Source: Paenibacillus contaminans
Lineage (GTDB): Bacteria; Bacillota; Bacilli; Paenibacillales; NBRC-103111
DNA: 64,000 nt
Direction: 5' to 3'
Assembly (NCBI RefSeq): GCF_003285015.1
Contig: NZ_QMFB01000033.1
Location: forward strand, 40,518 to 104,517
The position numbers and the translations under genes were made by a program. Shown piece after piece: positions 26,608 to 36,010 of the stretch. How positions within the stretch are numbered: position 1 is the stretch's first letter; every line of letters begins with the position of its first letter. A model generated the notes under the pieces. That model made no database searches. It saw only the letters and a list, made by a program, of their open reading frames with translations, and was not told where the DNA came from.

Positions 26608-28164
26608 TTATCCCTCGATTTTGACGTCGAACCCGACCTCGAACATGCGCTTCCATGGCAGAAAAACGTTTTCGACCGTAACGTTTCCTTCGCGTACGCT
26701 GCCGATTTTTTCGGCTGCAAAGGCGTTCAGCTTCCCGGTTAAAATGCGGTACAGCTCGTCGCGGACATGGTACAGGTTATAATAGCTGGCGCCCAGCTCG
26801 GGCAGCACTTCTCGAACGGTCTCCTGCCGGATGATCGACATGTAGCCCCAGTCCTCGATCAGGCGCTTATAGTAGTAGGCGCGGCTGACGGCGCGCGCTT
26901 TCGCTTGGGCCTCGTCGTTTGCGAGCCGCTCATAGTAGGAAATGACGATAAGATGCGAAATGACGGTGCCGAGCGTGTTGCCCGACGTATTCCAGCCTGC
27001 GTAAGCAGTCAATTGATCGAGCAGGCCGAGCTTGCCGAGCAAATTCATCAGCACGACATCGGAGCCGTTGCAGATGGCGACGTCGCCAAGTCCGACGAGC
27101 TTGCCTTTACGCAAATAATGCTTGATCGCCTCGCTGAATTCCCTATAGTGAATTTCCGAAAAATATGTCCGGCTGCGGTTCTCGAACGGTCCCTGCTCAG
27201 CCATAAGACGTTGTTCGGCTGGAGGCGCATTGACCATCAAGACGATATCGGTTTCGACGGAGTTGTCGGCCATAACGCCGCCGGCCGCGGTAATATGCGA
27301 TTTGATGCTTTCCTGCAGGCTGCGGTCCTCGTATTTCGGTTTCATCATCGGCCCGATCGTGGACGAGTAGCGGACGAATATTTCCGGTACGTACCCCTTG
27401 ACTTCCCCGAACACTCTAGCAAATAAAATGCAGCCGATTTCGTCCGCTCCCGGATAGATCATGACCCGGTCGAACAGATTCGCTTTTTGTACGCGCACGA
27501 TCAGCTCACGCTGCTCCTTCGGAGAGAAGCCGTATTGCGAGTTGTCGTCCAGCGGAATGATGAGGTTGTCGATAATTCCCTCTTCGGTCAGCGCGATGAC
27601 ATGACGGTTTACCTCCGCATTAACCGCACGGCGTCCCACGAAGTCGTTTAATACGTCCTCCGGAATATGTCGGGTCACCGCATCAAGCTCGATCCGATCC
27701 TCTTCCGTCAGCTCGCCGCGTTCGGCCTTATCCGTCAGCCAGCCGAATTTAAAAATATCGGAGCCGTAATCGGCGTAATAATCCGGTTCTTCTTCGCTCG
27801 TGCTCATGCTCGGAACGCGCATGATGAGGTTGAACGCGTGGATACGGATGTTAGGGTTGCGTTTTTTGACGGAGCGAAGCAGGTCGAGACGCTCCGCGCA
27901 CTGCTCAAACGATAGCTGATGCAGCCGGGAAGGGACTATGCCTCCGTAGAGGAGCATGTCGATCGAAACGATCAAATATTCCGCTTCGGCAGCAGTGTCG
28001 CGAAGCCAATCGTGCAGAGCGGAAATATCGGCCGGCTTTTTTTTGTCGCCTAGCAGCTTTATGTCGGGCGCGATCAGCGCAAGGTCCGTCATGTCGGCCA
28101 AATGCTGAGGGTATTGCAGGTTGCAGGGTCTTTCGTCGAGCGGCAAGTATACGATTCTTGTCAT
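26608..28164 (-). CDS. DUF4127 family protein
   Basis: 518 residues, cytoplasmic, no signal peptide. The family-defining N terminus IVYLPLDERPCNLQYPQ and the later DMLLYGGIVPSR and PLDDNSQYGFSPKEQ match DUF4127. The reaction is unknown; the conserved acidic and His residues suggest an enzyme. The ATG at 28164 follows AAAAGGAG. It sits just downstream of a LacI-type regulator on the same strand and probably shares that regulator's control with the divergent oxidoreductase. The conserved C-terminal LPWKRMFE region is intact, so the gene looks full length. Confidence 0.88.
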   Translation of the reverse strand: MTRIVYLPLDERPCNLQYPQHLADMTDLALIAPDIKLLGDKKKPADISALHDWLRDTAAEAEYLIVSIDMLLYGGIVPSRLHQLSFEQCAERLDLLRSVKKRNPNIRIHAFNLIMRVPSMSTSEEEPDYYADYGSDIFKFGWLTDKAERGELTEEDRIELDAVTRHIPEDVLNDFVGRRAVNAEVNRHVIALTEEGIIDNLIIPLDDNSQYGFSPKEQRELIVRVQKANLFDRVMIYPGADEIGCILFARVFGEVKGYVPEIFVRYSSTIGPMMKPKYEDRSLQESIKSHITAAGGVMADNSVETDIVLMVNAPPAEQRLMAEQGPFENRSRTYFSEIHYREFSEAIKHYLRKGKLVGLGDVAICNGSDVVLMNLLGKLGLLDQLTAYAGWNTSGNTLGTVISHLIVISYYERLANDEAQAKARAVSRAYYYKRLIEDWGYMSIIRQETVREVLPELGASYYNLYHVRDELYRILTGKLNAFAAEKIGSVREGNVTVENVFLPWKRMFEVGFDVKIEG

Positions 28165-28312
28165 GATGTCAGGCTCCTTTTCGTTTCTCGGAAGATTTTC
28201 TAGGGTGCGGCGGCGTTAAACCTGAGGCAAACGCCTGAGACGAATTGCGCAGTCGGCATATTAGCATTACGGTGCGTTCACGTTATGCTTCCGTACATTC
28301 GTCCGGTACGGG

Positions 28313-29371
28313 TTACCGGGCTTCGCCGGCAGGCTTGATCGAAGCGACCGTCGAGCCCTCCAGCAAACGGCTGATCAGCCGGACTTGCTCGTAAGGGGCA
28401 TGCGGATTGGCGATGCGCCACAGCATCCGGTCGGCCGCGCGGTGGCCGCATTCTTTGATCAAGAAGGCAGGGCGTGTCACGTCGGACGGCAGCGGCGAAG
28501 CGGCCAGGCTGATCAGCGAGCAATCGGTCGGAATGTGCTGCTGCAGCGTGCCATAGGCATAATACAGCCAGGACAAGTCGAGATCGCTTGCGCAAATCAG
28601 GGCGGTGGGCAGCATCCGCTTACGTTTGTCCAGAAACATGGCGGTAAGCTCTTCGGCGCGAACGGTTCCGAACAACAGATGGTCGTCCGGAGAGACGGCG
28701 AGTCCTGCCTGATCCATCGCGTCGACGAACGCCTGCCATCGAAGCTTGTAGCCCCGCGTTTGTTTAATGTTGCCAATGTACATGATGCGTTTGTGCCCGT
28801 TCGCCAGCAGATGATTGACCGCCAGCACGGTAGTGTCGTATACGTCCCATACGATGCTGTCGATAGGGGCGCCGGGCGGCGGGAAGTTGAGCAGAATGCG
28901 CGGCATAGGGAGCTCTAGAAGTTTTTGCTCGGCAAAAAGGGGCGTATTCGGCGTCATAAAGATGCCGTCCGCATACGAGACCTCATGCTGCTCCATCCAA
29001 GCGGCGAACTGCTGATCCGTCTGCACGTTATCCGGCATAAACAGCATTGTCGCGGTATGACCGATTTCCGCCAGTCTTTCTTGAAGTCCCTGAAGCAGCA
29101 GATGATGAATATAGGACTGCTTGAGCTGCTCCGTCGGCACGACAAAAAGAAACCGGTACGGCTTGCCGGCATAAAGCGGCACGCCTTCGAGCGATGCGGC
29201 CTGCTTCTGCTCTTTGGTAAAGTATCCGCGTTTGGCTGCATGCTCGCGAACGGCCCGGCGCGTTTCCTCGGACATCCCCGGAAGTCCTCTGAGCGCTTTG
29301 GATACGGTATGAGCCGTTAATCCAAGCTCTTCCGCCAGATCGTCCAGCTTGATCGATTTTTTTCGCGGCAT
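28313..29371 (-). CDS. LacI/GalR family transcriptional regulator
   Basis: 352 residues. The N-terminal helix-turn-helix reads KLDDLAEELGLTAHTVSKAL with hinge region VREHAAKRGY, followed by a periplasmic-binding-protein-like effector domain (about 70-340). It probably represses DUF4127 and the divergent FAD oxidoreductase until a sugar-like ligand binds. The ATG at 29371 follows GAGGAG. The gene is divergent from the oxidoreductase across a 261-base gap that holds a candidate operator. About 150 bases separate it from DUF4127. Confidence 0.93.
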   Translation of the reverse strand: MPRKKSIKLDDLAEELGLTAHTVSKALRGLPGMSEETRRAVREHAAKRGYFTKEQKQAASLEGVPLYAGKPYRFLFVVPTEQLKQSYIHHLLLQGLQERLAEIGHTATMLFMPDNVQTDQQFAAWMEQHEVSYADGIFMTPNTPLFAEQKLLELPMPRILLNFPPPGAPIDSIVWDVYDTTVLAVNHLLANGHKRIMYIGNIKQTRGYKLRWQAFVDAMDQAGLAVSPDDHLLFGTVRAEELTAMFLDKRKRMLPTALICASDLDLSWLYYAYGTLQQHIPTDCSLISLAASPLPSDVTRPAFLIKECGHRAADRMLWRIANPHAPYEQVRLISRLLEGSTVASIKPAGEAR

Positions 29372-29466
29372 TGCGATCTCCTCGTCTTTACATGGTGATT
29401 TTTACAGCCTTCGTTTATCCTTGGCATACTTAAAGTGAAATTAAGAAAAGCAAAAACGAATGTAAA

Positions 29467-29487
29467 ACGTAACTAGAAAGGTTGCGT
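29467..29487. promoter_or_regulatory. Candidate LacI operator between regulator and oxidoreductase
   Basis: ACGTAAC-N7-GTTGCGT is an inverted repeat with one mismatch, placed midway between the divergent genes. Short AAAACGAATGT direct repeats flank it at about 29453 and 29510. It lacks the central CG of typical LacI-family operators, so the assignment is tentative. Confidence 0.35.
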
Positions 29488-29632
29488 AACTTGATTATAG
29501 AATGATGGAAAAACGAATGTCAATGCAAAGGACGTTATGCAGCATGAAGGCAATTCGTTATGCGTCGAAAGAAAGTAAAACGAAACTTACCGTAACTAAC
29601 CACTAACCGAAAGCGAAAGGGATGAAGGGCAG

Positions 29633-31207
29633 ATGAAACGGGAACGGCATAGCGATGTAGTTATTATCGGCGGAGGCACAGGAGGGTGCGCGGCAGCGCT
29701 GGCTGCGGCAAGAATGGGCAAAACGGTTATCATGACCGAAGAAACGGATTGGATCGGCGGCCAGCTCACCAGCCAAGCGGTACCGCCCGACGAGCACAAA
29801 TGGATCGAGCAGTTCGGCTGTACGCGTACCTACCGTCAATTTCGCGACGGCGTGCGCGATTACTACCGCCGGAATATGCCTCTTACACCGGAGGCTCGCG
29901 CAAACCGGAATCTAAACCCCGGCAACGGGAACGTCAGCCGGATATGCCATGAGCCGCGTACTGCGCTGGCGGTATTGCAGGAGATGCTGGCGCCGTACGT
30001 TCATAACGGCAGCCTTGTCGTTTTGACGAACTGCGTGCCTACAGCTGCCGAAACGGAAGGCGACCGCGTTCGCTCCGTTACGGTGCGCCATACGGATATC
30101 GGCGGCGAAACGGTATTGACGGCGCCTTACTTCCTGGACGCTACGGAATGCGGCGACTTGCTTCCTTTAACGGGCACGGAATATGTAACGGGGTCGGAAT
30201 CTCAGCGGGAGACGGGCGAGCCGCATGCGCTTGCGGGCGATGCCGATCCGATGGATATGCAGGCGATCACGCATTGCTTCGCAATGGATTATATTGAAGG
30301 AGAAGACCACACCATCGAGAAGCCGCGGGACTACGAGTTCTGGCGCAGTTATCAAGCGGACTTCTGGCCGGGCAAGCAGCTCGGTATGCTCGTTCCGCAC
30401 TTTATTTCGCTGGAACCGACGCTATACTCGATCATGCCGCAGGACGGCATGACCGATTTTTGGCGGTATCGTCGCATCATAGACAAATCGAACTTCGCTC
30501 CGGGCACTTACGCCAGCGATATTACGCTTGTCAACTGGATCATGCACGATTACTGGCTCGGGCCGGTTATCGACGTCAGCGAAGAAGAGCGGCAGCGCCA
30601 TCTCGAAGGGGCGAGACAGCTTAGTCTTTCGTTCTTCTACTGGATGCAGACGGAAGCGCCGCGTCCGGACGGCAAGCTCGGTTACCCCGGATTACGGCTT
30701 CGCAAGGACGTGGTCGGGACGGAGGACGGACTGGCGAAGGCCGTCTACATCCGAGAGTCGCGCCGGATCCGCGCCGAATTTACCGTGCTCGAGCAGCATA
30801 TTGCCGCTCCTTGCCGCGGCGATCAAGGCGCCATGCCGTTCCATGATACGATCGGCATCGGCTGCTACCGGATGGACCTGCACCCGAGCACCGGGCAGCG
30901 CACGTATATCGACAGCTCCACCTATCCGTTCCAAATCCCGCTCGGCAGCCTAATTCCGGTGCGGATGAACAATCTTTTGCCGGCTTGCAAAAATATCGGG
31001 ACGACGCATTTGACGAACGGCTGTTACAGGCTTCATCCGGTGGAGTGGAACATCGGGGAAGCGGCCGGTTACCTGGCTGCATATTGTCTGCTGAATCATG
31101 TCGAGCCGCGGCAGGTACGCAACGACGCAGCTTTGCTCGCCGATTTTCAGCGGCTGCTTACGACGCAGGGCGTCGAGCTGCACTGGCCGATCATGCATGC
31201 CGTATAA
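29633..31207 (+). CDS. FAD-dependent oxidoreductase (FAD_oxidored family)
   Basis: 524 residues. The Rossmann FAD motif is at the very N terminus (VVIIGGGTGGCAAALAAA), followed by ETDWIGGQLTSQAVPPDE, the signature of the FAD_oxidored family that acts on sugars or sugar-like substrates. DATECGDLLPL and GCYRLHPVEWNIGEAAG (second FAD contact near the C terminus) are also present. The ATG follows GATGAAGGGCAG. It is divergent from lacI and thus probably regulated by it. A perfect terminator follows. The substrate is unknown. Confidence 0.9.
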   Translation: MKRERHSDVVIIGGGTGGCAAALAAARMGKTVIMTEETDWIGGQLTSQAVPPDEHKWIEQFGCTRTYRQFRDGVRDYYRRNMPLTPEARANRNLNPGNGNVSRICHEPRTALAVLQEMLAPYVHNGSLVVLTNCVPTAAETEGDRVRSVTVRHTDIGGETVLTAPYFLDATECGDLLPLTGTEYVTGSESQRETGEPHALAGDADPMDMQAITHCFAMDYIEGEDHTIEKPRDYEFWRSYQADFWPGKQLGMLVPHFISLEPTLYSIMPQDGMTDFWRYRRIIDKSNFAPGTYASDITLVNWIMHDYWLGPVIDVSEEERQRHLEGARQLSLSFFYWMQTEAPRPDGKLGYPGLRLRKDVVGTEDGLAKAVYIRESRRIRAEFTVLEQHIAAPCRGDQGAMPFHDTIGIGCYRMDLHPSTGQRTYIDSSTYPFQIPLGSLIPVRMNNLLPACKNIGTTHLTNGCYRLHPVEWNIGEAAGYLAAYCLLNHVEPRQVRNDAALLADFQRLLTTQGVELHWPIMHAV

Positions 31208-31284
31208 ATACCTGCCTGGCATAAAGCAAGGATAAACGCCTATCAGCGGTTTAGTTGCTTCCGCGATATCTTTCTGAATAAAGT

Positions 31285-31317
31285 AAAAAACCTTCCGGAG
31301 CCTCCGGAAGGTTTTTT
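31285..31317. terminator. Strong bidirectional terminator after the FAD oxidoreductase
   Basis: CCTTCCGGA GCC TCCGGAAGG, perfect 9-bp stem with a 3-base loop, A6 before and T6 after. Confidence 0.95.
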
Positions 31318-31376
31318 CGCAAAATATAAGCATATGTACAGGTTTTCTCTATACGTACTTATATTTCAGCTTTCGA

Positions 31377-31850
31377 TTACTCTGATTTTTCCGTGGTCAG
31401 TTGGTTGTAAATATCGTCCCACATGACCCGGCGTGCCGAAACATAACGCTCCTTGTAATACTTTTCGGACAGTTTCGACTTCGTGACGCCTTCATCCGAT
31501 GCGGAGTGAGCGAACACGCCGTCTCCGAGATAGACGCCAACATGGGAAATTCCTTTGCCGCTAGTATTGAAGAACACCAGATCTCCTGCGCGGAGATCGC
31601 TCTTGTCGACCCAATAGCCCTCGGTGTTTTGCGATCTTGAGGTGCGTGTCAGCTCGATGCCGAGTTTGTCGAACAGAAATTTGGTGAAGCCGGAGCAGTC
31701 AAACCCTTTTTCCGACATTCCTCCATCCCTGTAAGGGGTTCCGATCAATTCATCGACGGCTGCGTTCAACGGGGTTTCCGCAGAAACGCTGCTTGCCATA
31801 AAGCTTAAAAACATTACGATACTTACGAAAAAAACGACGGCCTTCTTCAA
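31377..31850 (-). CDS. NlpC/P60 family cell-wall endopeptidase (C40)
   Basis: 157 residues from the TTG start at 31850: a signal peptide (KKAVVFFVSIVMFLSFMASS, ending SVSA) and an NlpC/P60 domain. Catalytic Cys is in GFDCSGFTKF, His in ISHVGVYLGDG, and the third polar residue is near FAHSASDEG. It cleaves peptide cross-links of peptidoglycan outside the cell. The frame is open to 31931, but the TTG has AAGGAG eight bases upstream and the signal peptide begins there. A ydaO riboswitch lies directly upstream, the usual control of this class of hydrolase. Confidence 0.92.
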   Translation of the reverse strand: MKKAVVFFVSIVMFLSFMASSVSAETPLNAAVDELIGTPYRDGGMSEKGFDCSGFTKFLFDKLGIELTRTSRSQNTEGYWVDKSDLRAGDLVFFNTSGKGISHVGVYLGDGVFAHSASDEGVTKSKLSEKYYKERYVSARRVMWDDIYNQLTTEKSE

Positions 31851-31867
31851 AAACGAAACTCCTTCCG

Positions 31868-32003
31868 TGCCTACGAGGTTAGCTGAGGGTTCGGTTGAAG
31901 GATCCCTATGGTCCCTTGCTTTCGAGACCAATTCACCCGTTTGTGGTTCCCCCGTTTCCCGATAAGGGAATTCGGCATCATTCCTTTTTTTTCTTGCCGA
32001 GGT
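31868..32003 (-). ncRNA. ydaO/yuaA c-di-AMP riboswitch
   Basis: On the minus strand the conserved blocks of the ydaO class occur in order: CGGGAAACGGGGGAACCAC, then GGGTGAATT, a variable stem, and then CAACCGAACCC, TCAGCTAACCTCGTAGGC and the GGAAGGAG ribosome binding site. This class binds c-di-AMP and turns expression off, and it is classically found before NlpC/P60 wall hydrolase genes, as here. The 5' limit (near 32003) is estimated from the CTCGGC..GCCGA pairing region. Confidence 0.92.
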
Positions 32004-32099
32004 AATAGATTCGTCGTTTTAGGGGAAAATCCTGCCGGTTTCTTAAAAATTCTTTAAGAATTTCTCGAGTTTTTAAAGATAACGGGGACTTTTGTCGAA

Positions 32100-32345
32100 T
32101 GGCAAGATGAAATTGCGGGATGAGCGGGACGGCGTGAACGGGGGAGTGAGGAGAAGCGGATGGCGAGAAGAATACGGTTAGGGTGAAGCACGGGTTAGTG
32201 GGGGAGAGGCGGTTGGCGGAAGAGTGAGGTTATCGAGAAGAGCGGAGCAGTGGAAACGGCGGCTTAGCAGGAAGAGTGGGTCAGCGGCGAATAACGGAGT
32301 TAGCGGAAGAACCGAACCTGAATGATCGGAAGTGCGTGATGAACA
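32100..32345. repeat. Purine-rich low-complexity stretch without genes
   Basis: The + strand is strongly enriched in G and A, with degenerate repeats of the kind GCGGAAGAGTGAGGT and AGCGGAGCAG. The frame read on the minus strand (32178-32405) has no credible ribosome binding site and encodes Pro/Ser/Leu low-complexity sequence, so I treat it as non-coding. Confidence 0.55.
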
Positions 32346-32369
32346 AGAAGAATTCGGGCAATAAGCAAC

Positions 32370-32395
32370 AAAAAAACACCGCTTAAGCGGTGCTT
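32370..32395 (-). terminator. Terminator of the M1 peptidase/membrane-protein operon
   Basis: CACCGCTTAAGCGGTG is a perfect palindrome, preceded on the + strand by A7, i.e. followed by T7 on the minus strand. It lies 145 bases past the membrane-protein stop. Confidence 0.85.
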
Positions 32396-32537
32396 GAAAA
32401 GTCATTCGGCTATAGCGGTAATAAGCGTCGATTTTTCAATCCTTGTCGAGCGCGTACCGGCTTCGCAGGGACTATACGCTTGTCAGCCGGCGTGGAACCG
32501 ATAAGCTGCGATACTAGTAGCGGCCGACAGCCGCGTT

Positions 32538-33356
32538 TCACGGCTCGCTTTTCTCCACATACAGGCGATGCTGGGATGTAATTCCCCATAGATCGAACAT
32601 GGTTTGCATGAAGCGGTAGCATTGATAGAAGATGAGTGCCCAGAGACCCGCCCACATAAGCGATGCGAAGACGACGATACCCGAGACGAGTATGGCGGTA
32701 AGAAACACGATGAGGGCTACGCCCAGCATCGTCAGGAAGGCGCGGAACAAAATGCCGATCGATGCGCCCATCGGCCGTTCCTCGGCCCGGCCTAACTGGA
32801 TATAAACGAACACGAGATGGAGCAAGGCGCCGTATAGGAGCGCGCCGATCAAATAAGGCAGTAGCTCCATGCCCATCGCCTGATAGCTGATGCTTTTAGC
32901 CAGCACGCTCTTGATCCTCGGCAGAAGCAGCGGTAACGGGGCGAGAGTCAGCGCCATTCGCAGCGCGTAGTAACCGATAAACGGCAAAGCGAGCTTCTTG
33001 ATGCCTTTGAAAAAACGGTAGCCTGCATTTTCCTCGGGACGGGCGATCGAATAGTAAACGGCGGCGTTCAGCAGCGGCGAGAGCGCCATGCGGGCAAGCA
33101 GCAGGACGAGCAGCAGCCAGAGGTAATTGTCCGCGACGTTCGTTTTGAGCAGCTGGAACTGTCCTTCCGCATAAAACAACTGGACCTGCGTTTCCGAGAT
33201 CGACTGGCCCGGGTAGCGGTGCAGGAGCGGCAGCACGATGGAGCGGGAGAGGGAATAAAGCGCAAAACCCCAGGCAAACCGGTATACAAACATCGTCAGC
33301 AGGACGAAAGGCTGCCTCCAGGCCGACGTCCAGCCTTCCTTCACGTATCGAATCAT
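32538..33356 (-). CDS. Integral membrane protein of unknown function
   Basis: 272 residues with about five or six hydrophobic segments (for example YLWLLLVLLLARMALSPLL and VALIVFLTAILVSGIVVF). No family was recognised; it resembles the uncharacterised multi-pass proteins often next to membrane-anchored peptidases. The frame is open from 33431, but ATG 33356 has GAGGTGGG just upstream and lies only 10 bases beyond the stop of the M1 peptidase gene. The two form an operon, closed by the terminator at 32370. Confidence 0.7.
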   Translation of the reverse strand: MIRYVKEGWTSAWRQPFVLLTMFVYRFAWGFALYSLSRSIVLPLLHRYPGQSISETQVQLFYAEGQFQLLKTNVADNYLWLLLVLLLARMALSPLLNAAVYYSIARPEENAGYRFFKGIKKLALPFIGYYALRMALTLAPLPLLLPRIKSVLAKSISYQAMGMELLPYLIGALLYGALLHLVFVYIQLGRAEERPMGASIGILFRAFLTMLGVALIVFLTAILVSGIVVFASLMWAGLWALIFYQCYRFMQTMFDLWGITSQHRLYVEKSEP

Positions 33357-33366
33357 CCGACCCACC

Positions 33367-35367
33367 TCACCAGGCGACCCATCCGAACAAGGTCTCCAAT
33401 ATTTTATCGATGCCGATGTTCCAGCGCGCATTCCATTTCGGATCGACTTCCGCTTTCATAAAGTTGTTCATATGTTTGTTTTCGAGTATAAGATTGCGGT
33501 CGGGATCGATCATCACCCAGTCGACAGGTGCGCTGTGACTAAGCTTATACAGCGTTTCCGTACCGTCGCTGTTCCAGGTTTTGTCCAGCTTCGTGCCGTC
33601 GCTGAAATGGAAGCGGATCGGAACGGCATCGTGCTGCGCGCCGCGCTTGCGGATGAGCACTTCGCTCTCGTAGACGGTTTGACCTTGCTGCTCGGTTTTG
33701 CGCATGCGGATGCTTTCTACGGCATAATCGATCATCATCCCGCCGTAGACGTATTGATTGAAGAAGTCGTCCCATTTGCGTTTGGTGACGTCCTCGACGG
33801 TCTTCTGGAAATCCTGCGTCGACGGATGCTTGAATTTCCAGCGGCTGAAGTACGTGCGCATGATTTTGTTCATCGTGGCCGTACCCACTTCCTTCTCGAG
33901 TGCGCTCAGGACGAGCTTCGAGCGGGTGTACACATTTTCCGCGTATTGGCCGTGAGAGCCGTAATCCCAAGCGTTTTTCTTCAGCGGAGCAGGGGCGGTC
34001 ATGTAGCTGCCTTCCAGAGGGAGGTTCGACCGGACGCCGTACTCTTTCTCCATCAGCTTATCTTCGGCATAGGAGGTGAAGCCTTCGTCGAGCCAGGCTT
34101 CCTCAAACTCATTGGAGGCGACCATGCCGTAGAAAAACTGATGGCCGATCTCATGAACGACTACGCGTTCGAGCTCCAGGCTCGGTTTTTCGTCGGAAGC
34201 GCTCCATGCGGTGACCAGGTTCGGATATTCCATCCCGCCCGCGCCGTCCCCGCCTTCCGGAGGCACGACGATGGAGAGCGTCGAATACGGATACGTTCCG
34301 TACCATTCGCTGTAGCGGGAGAGCGCTTTTTTGGCGGCCAGCATATACCGGTTTTTGTACGGCTCGTGCTTCGGATCGAGATACAGCTTGATTCTCACGC
34401 CCGGCAGGTCGGGAGTCGAAAACGGCTCCTCGAAATATTTGAAATTCGGCGAGGCCGCCCAAGCGAAATCGTGCACGTCGTCCGCGTAGAACGAGTACGT
34501 TTTATAACCTTTGTCCTCGGCAGCCGGCTTGGTCGGAAACCCGGTAGCAGCAACCACATAGGAAGAGGGCACTTTAATTTTGACGTCGAAAATGCCGAAA
34601 TCCGCATAAAACTCCGAATTGCCGTGGTACTGATGGAGGTTCCAGCCTTCCTCTTCGCGTCCGCGCATACCTGCAGGCTCATAAACGGCAACCTTCGGAA
34701 ACCACTGGCCGATCATATAAAAGTCGTTGTCGGCGTAGCCCATTCGCGCATATACATAAGGAAGCTTGACGGCATACTTCATCGTCAGCGTCACCTTTTG
34801 CCCCGGACCGACGGTTTGCGGGAGCTCCAGCTTCATCAGCGTGCGGTCGCTCGCATTGCCGTCGTCCGGCTGGACGTAGCTGATGCGCGGCAGCAAATCC
34901 ATGCCCTGCTGATTGACGATCGATTGAATGCTCATGGAGCCGTTCGTGTCGCCCTTCATTTCGGTGTCGCGCAGCTTGCCGCCCGATTCTCGGTTGAAGG
35001 TCGTTTTTTTGGACTCGAAGGCATTCGGGTACAGGTGAAAATAAAGCTCGCTTACCGGTTTTTTCCCCGGGTTCTCCCAGGTGACGGTTTGCGCGCCGAG
35101 CAGCGTTTTGGAATCCGGCTGCAGAACCGCCGACATGTGATATTCCACGATGCGGTTGCTGAGCGGCGTTTCCGTCGTTTTCTCCGGGGTTTTCGGCGGC
35201 TCCAGCGGAATGGCGTTATTCCCGTCCGGCTCGTTCAGGGATGAGACGGCTATGGTTTGTCCCGTCTGTTTCGGAAACAGCAGGGCGTGCAAGGTGATCG
35301 TCAGGCCGCAAACGAGCAGAACGGCGACGATCCACAAGACGGATCGGCTTGCAGGAATTGGTTTCAT
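33367..35367 (-). CDS. Membrane-anchored M1 family metallopeptidase
   Basis: About 666 residues. An N-terminal membrane anchor (SVLWIVAVLLVCGLTITL) is followed by a beta-rich N domain and an M1 zinc-aminopeptidase domain. The zinc site HEIGHQFFYGMVASNEFEEA gives HExxH plus the downstream Glu, and the substrate-binding stretch GGDGAGGMEYPN precedes it. The active site faces outside. The frame is open from 35394; ATG 35367 is preferred because the anchor starts there and GGGGTG precedes it. It is co-transcribed with the multi-pass protein downstream. Confidence 0.93.
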   Translation of the reverse strand: MKPIPASRSVLWIVAVLLVCGLTITLHALLFPKQTGQTIAVSSLNEPDGNNAIPLEPPKTPEKTTETPLSNRIVEYHMSAVLQPDSKTLLGAQTVTWENPGKKPVSELYFHLYPNAFESKKTTFNRESGGKLRDTEMKGDTNGSMSIQSIVNQQGMDLLPRISYVQPDDGNASDRTLMKLELPQTVGPGQKVTLTMKYAVKLPYVYARMGYADNDFYMIGQWFPKVAVYEPAGMRGREEEGWNLHQYHGNSEFYADFGIFDVKIKVPSSYVVAATGFPTKPAAEDKGYKTYSFYADDVHDFAWAASPNFKYFEEPFSTPDLPGVRIKLYLDPKHEPYKNRYMLAAKKALSRYSEWYGTYPYSTLSIVVPPEGGDGAGGMEYPNLVTAWSASDEKPSLELERVVVHEIGHQFFYGMVASNEFEEAWLDEGFTSYAEDKLMEKEYGVRSNLPLEGSYMTAPAPLKKNAWDYGSHGQYAENVYTRSKLVLSALEKEVGTATMNKIMRTYFSRWKFKHPSTQDFQKTVEDVTKRKWDDFFNQYVYGGMMIDYAVESIRMRKTEQQGQTVYESEVLIRKRGAQHDAVPIRFHFSDGTKLDKTWNSDGTETLYKLSHSAPVDWVMIDPDRNLILENKHMNNFMKAEVDPKWNARWNIGIDKILETLFGWVAW

Positions 35368-35502
35368 ACGATTATTCACCCCGTTGACAAGCATCTACAG
35401 CATGTATATGTTTGCATTGGGACAAATATTAGCTAAAATAGAGAAAAAAGTGGACAACGCTCTTTGAAGCGCCACACAACAACATAATAGGCGGTGGGAA
35501 CG

Positions 35503-35997
35503 ATGGAGGAACAAGGAAAAGGGAAAAAGCTTCCCGCTTTAAATATCGTCAGCACCAAAGTGAACCATAAAGGATTCGGCGCGGGCTCGATCGATCTTAG
35601 CAACGTATCCGGGATCATCATCGATGCCGGCGAAGCGTATGTCGACGACGGGACGCTTCATGCCAAAAGCAAGATCGAGAAGGGCATTAAGTTTTCGCCG
35701 AATAAAGAAGACGTGCCGAACGGGCGCAAATGCTGGATCGTTTGGGTAGCCGTCGACCGGACCGAGGAAGGCGCTTATTATGCGGGACTGGCGGCTTGCG
35801 AAATGCTGATCGATACGGAGGCGCGCCGGGGCTGGAAAATTCTTGCCGACCACGTCAACCGGATGGACAAAGCGATGAAGCGCCATATTCTTGTCGAAGG
35901 GCTGGACGATGCCGAGAAAGCTGCGCTCAAGAAAGCGCTGGAAGGGCATAATGCCGATTGGTGGGCGCGTTCGGAAGCGGCGCAGCAAGCTTTATAG
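35503..35997 (+). CDS. ywhD: YwhD family protein
   Basis: 164 residues, soluble. It matches Bacillus YwhD along its length by eye: GFGAGSIDLSNVSGIIID, VEKGVKF-like IEKGIKFSPNKEDVPNG, and the tail HVNRMDKAMKRHILVEGLD. The function is unknown. In Bacillus subtilis ywhD lies beside pbpG and speE, and here a class A PBP and speE follow within 9 kb, so the neighbourhood is conserved with insertions. ATG 35503 is preceded by GGTGGG; an in-frame GTG at 35494 is less likely. Confidence 0.9.
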   Translation: MEEQGKGKKLPALNIVSTKVNHKGFGAGSIDLSNVSGIIIDAGEAYVDDGTLHAKSKIEKGIKFSPNKEDVPNGRKCWIVWVAVDRTEEGAYYAGLAACEMLIDTEARRGWKILADHVNRMDKAMKRHILVEGLDDAEKAALKKALEGHNADWWARSEAAQQAL

Positions 35998-36010
35998 TTT
36001 CTTCTGCACC

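Noticed and set aside
32178..32405. 75-codon minus-strand frame in purine-rich DNA
   Set aside because: Low-complexity composition, crosses a terminator, no ribosome binding site.
33472..35244. 590-codon frame on the plus strand opposite the M1 peptidase
   Set aside because: Shadow of the metallopeptidase gene, which has the HExxH motif and a proper start.
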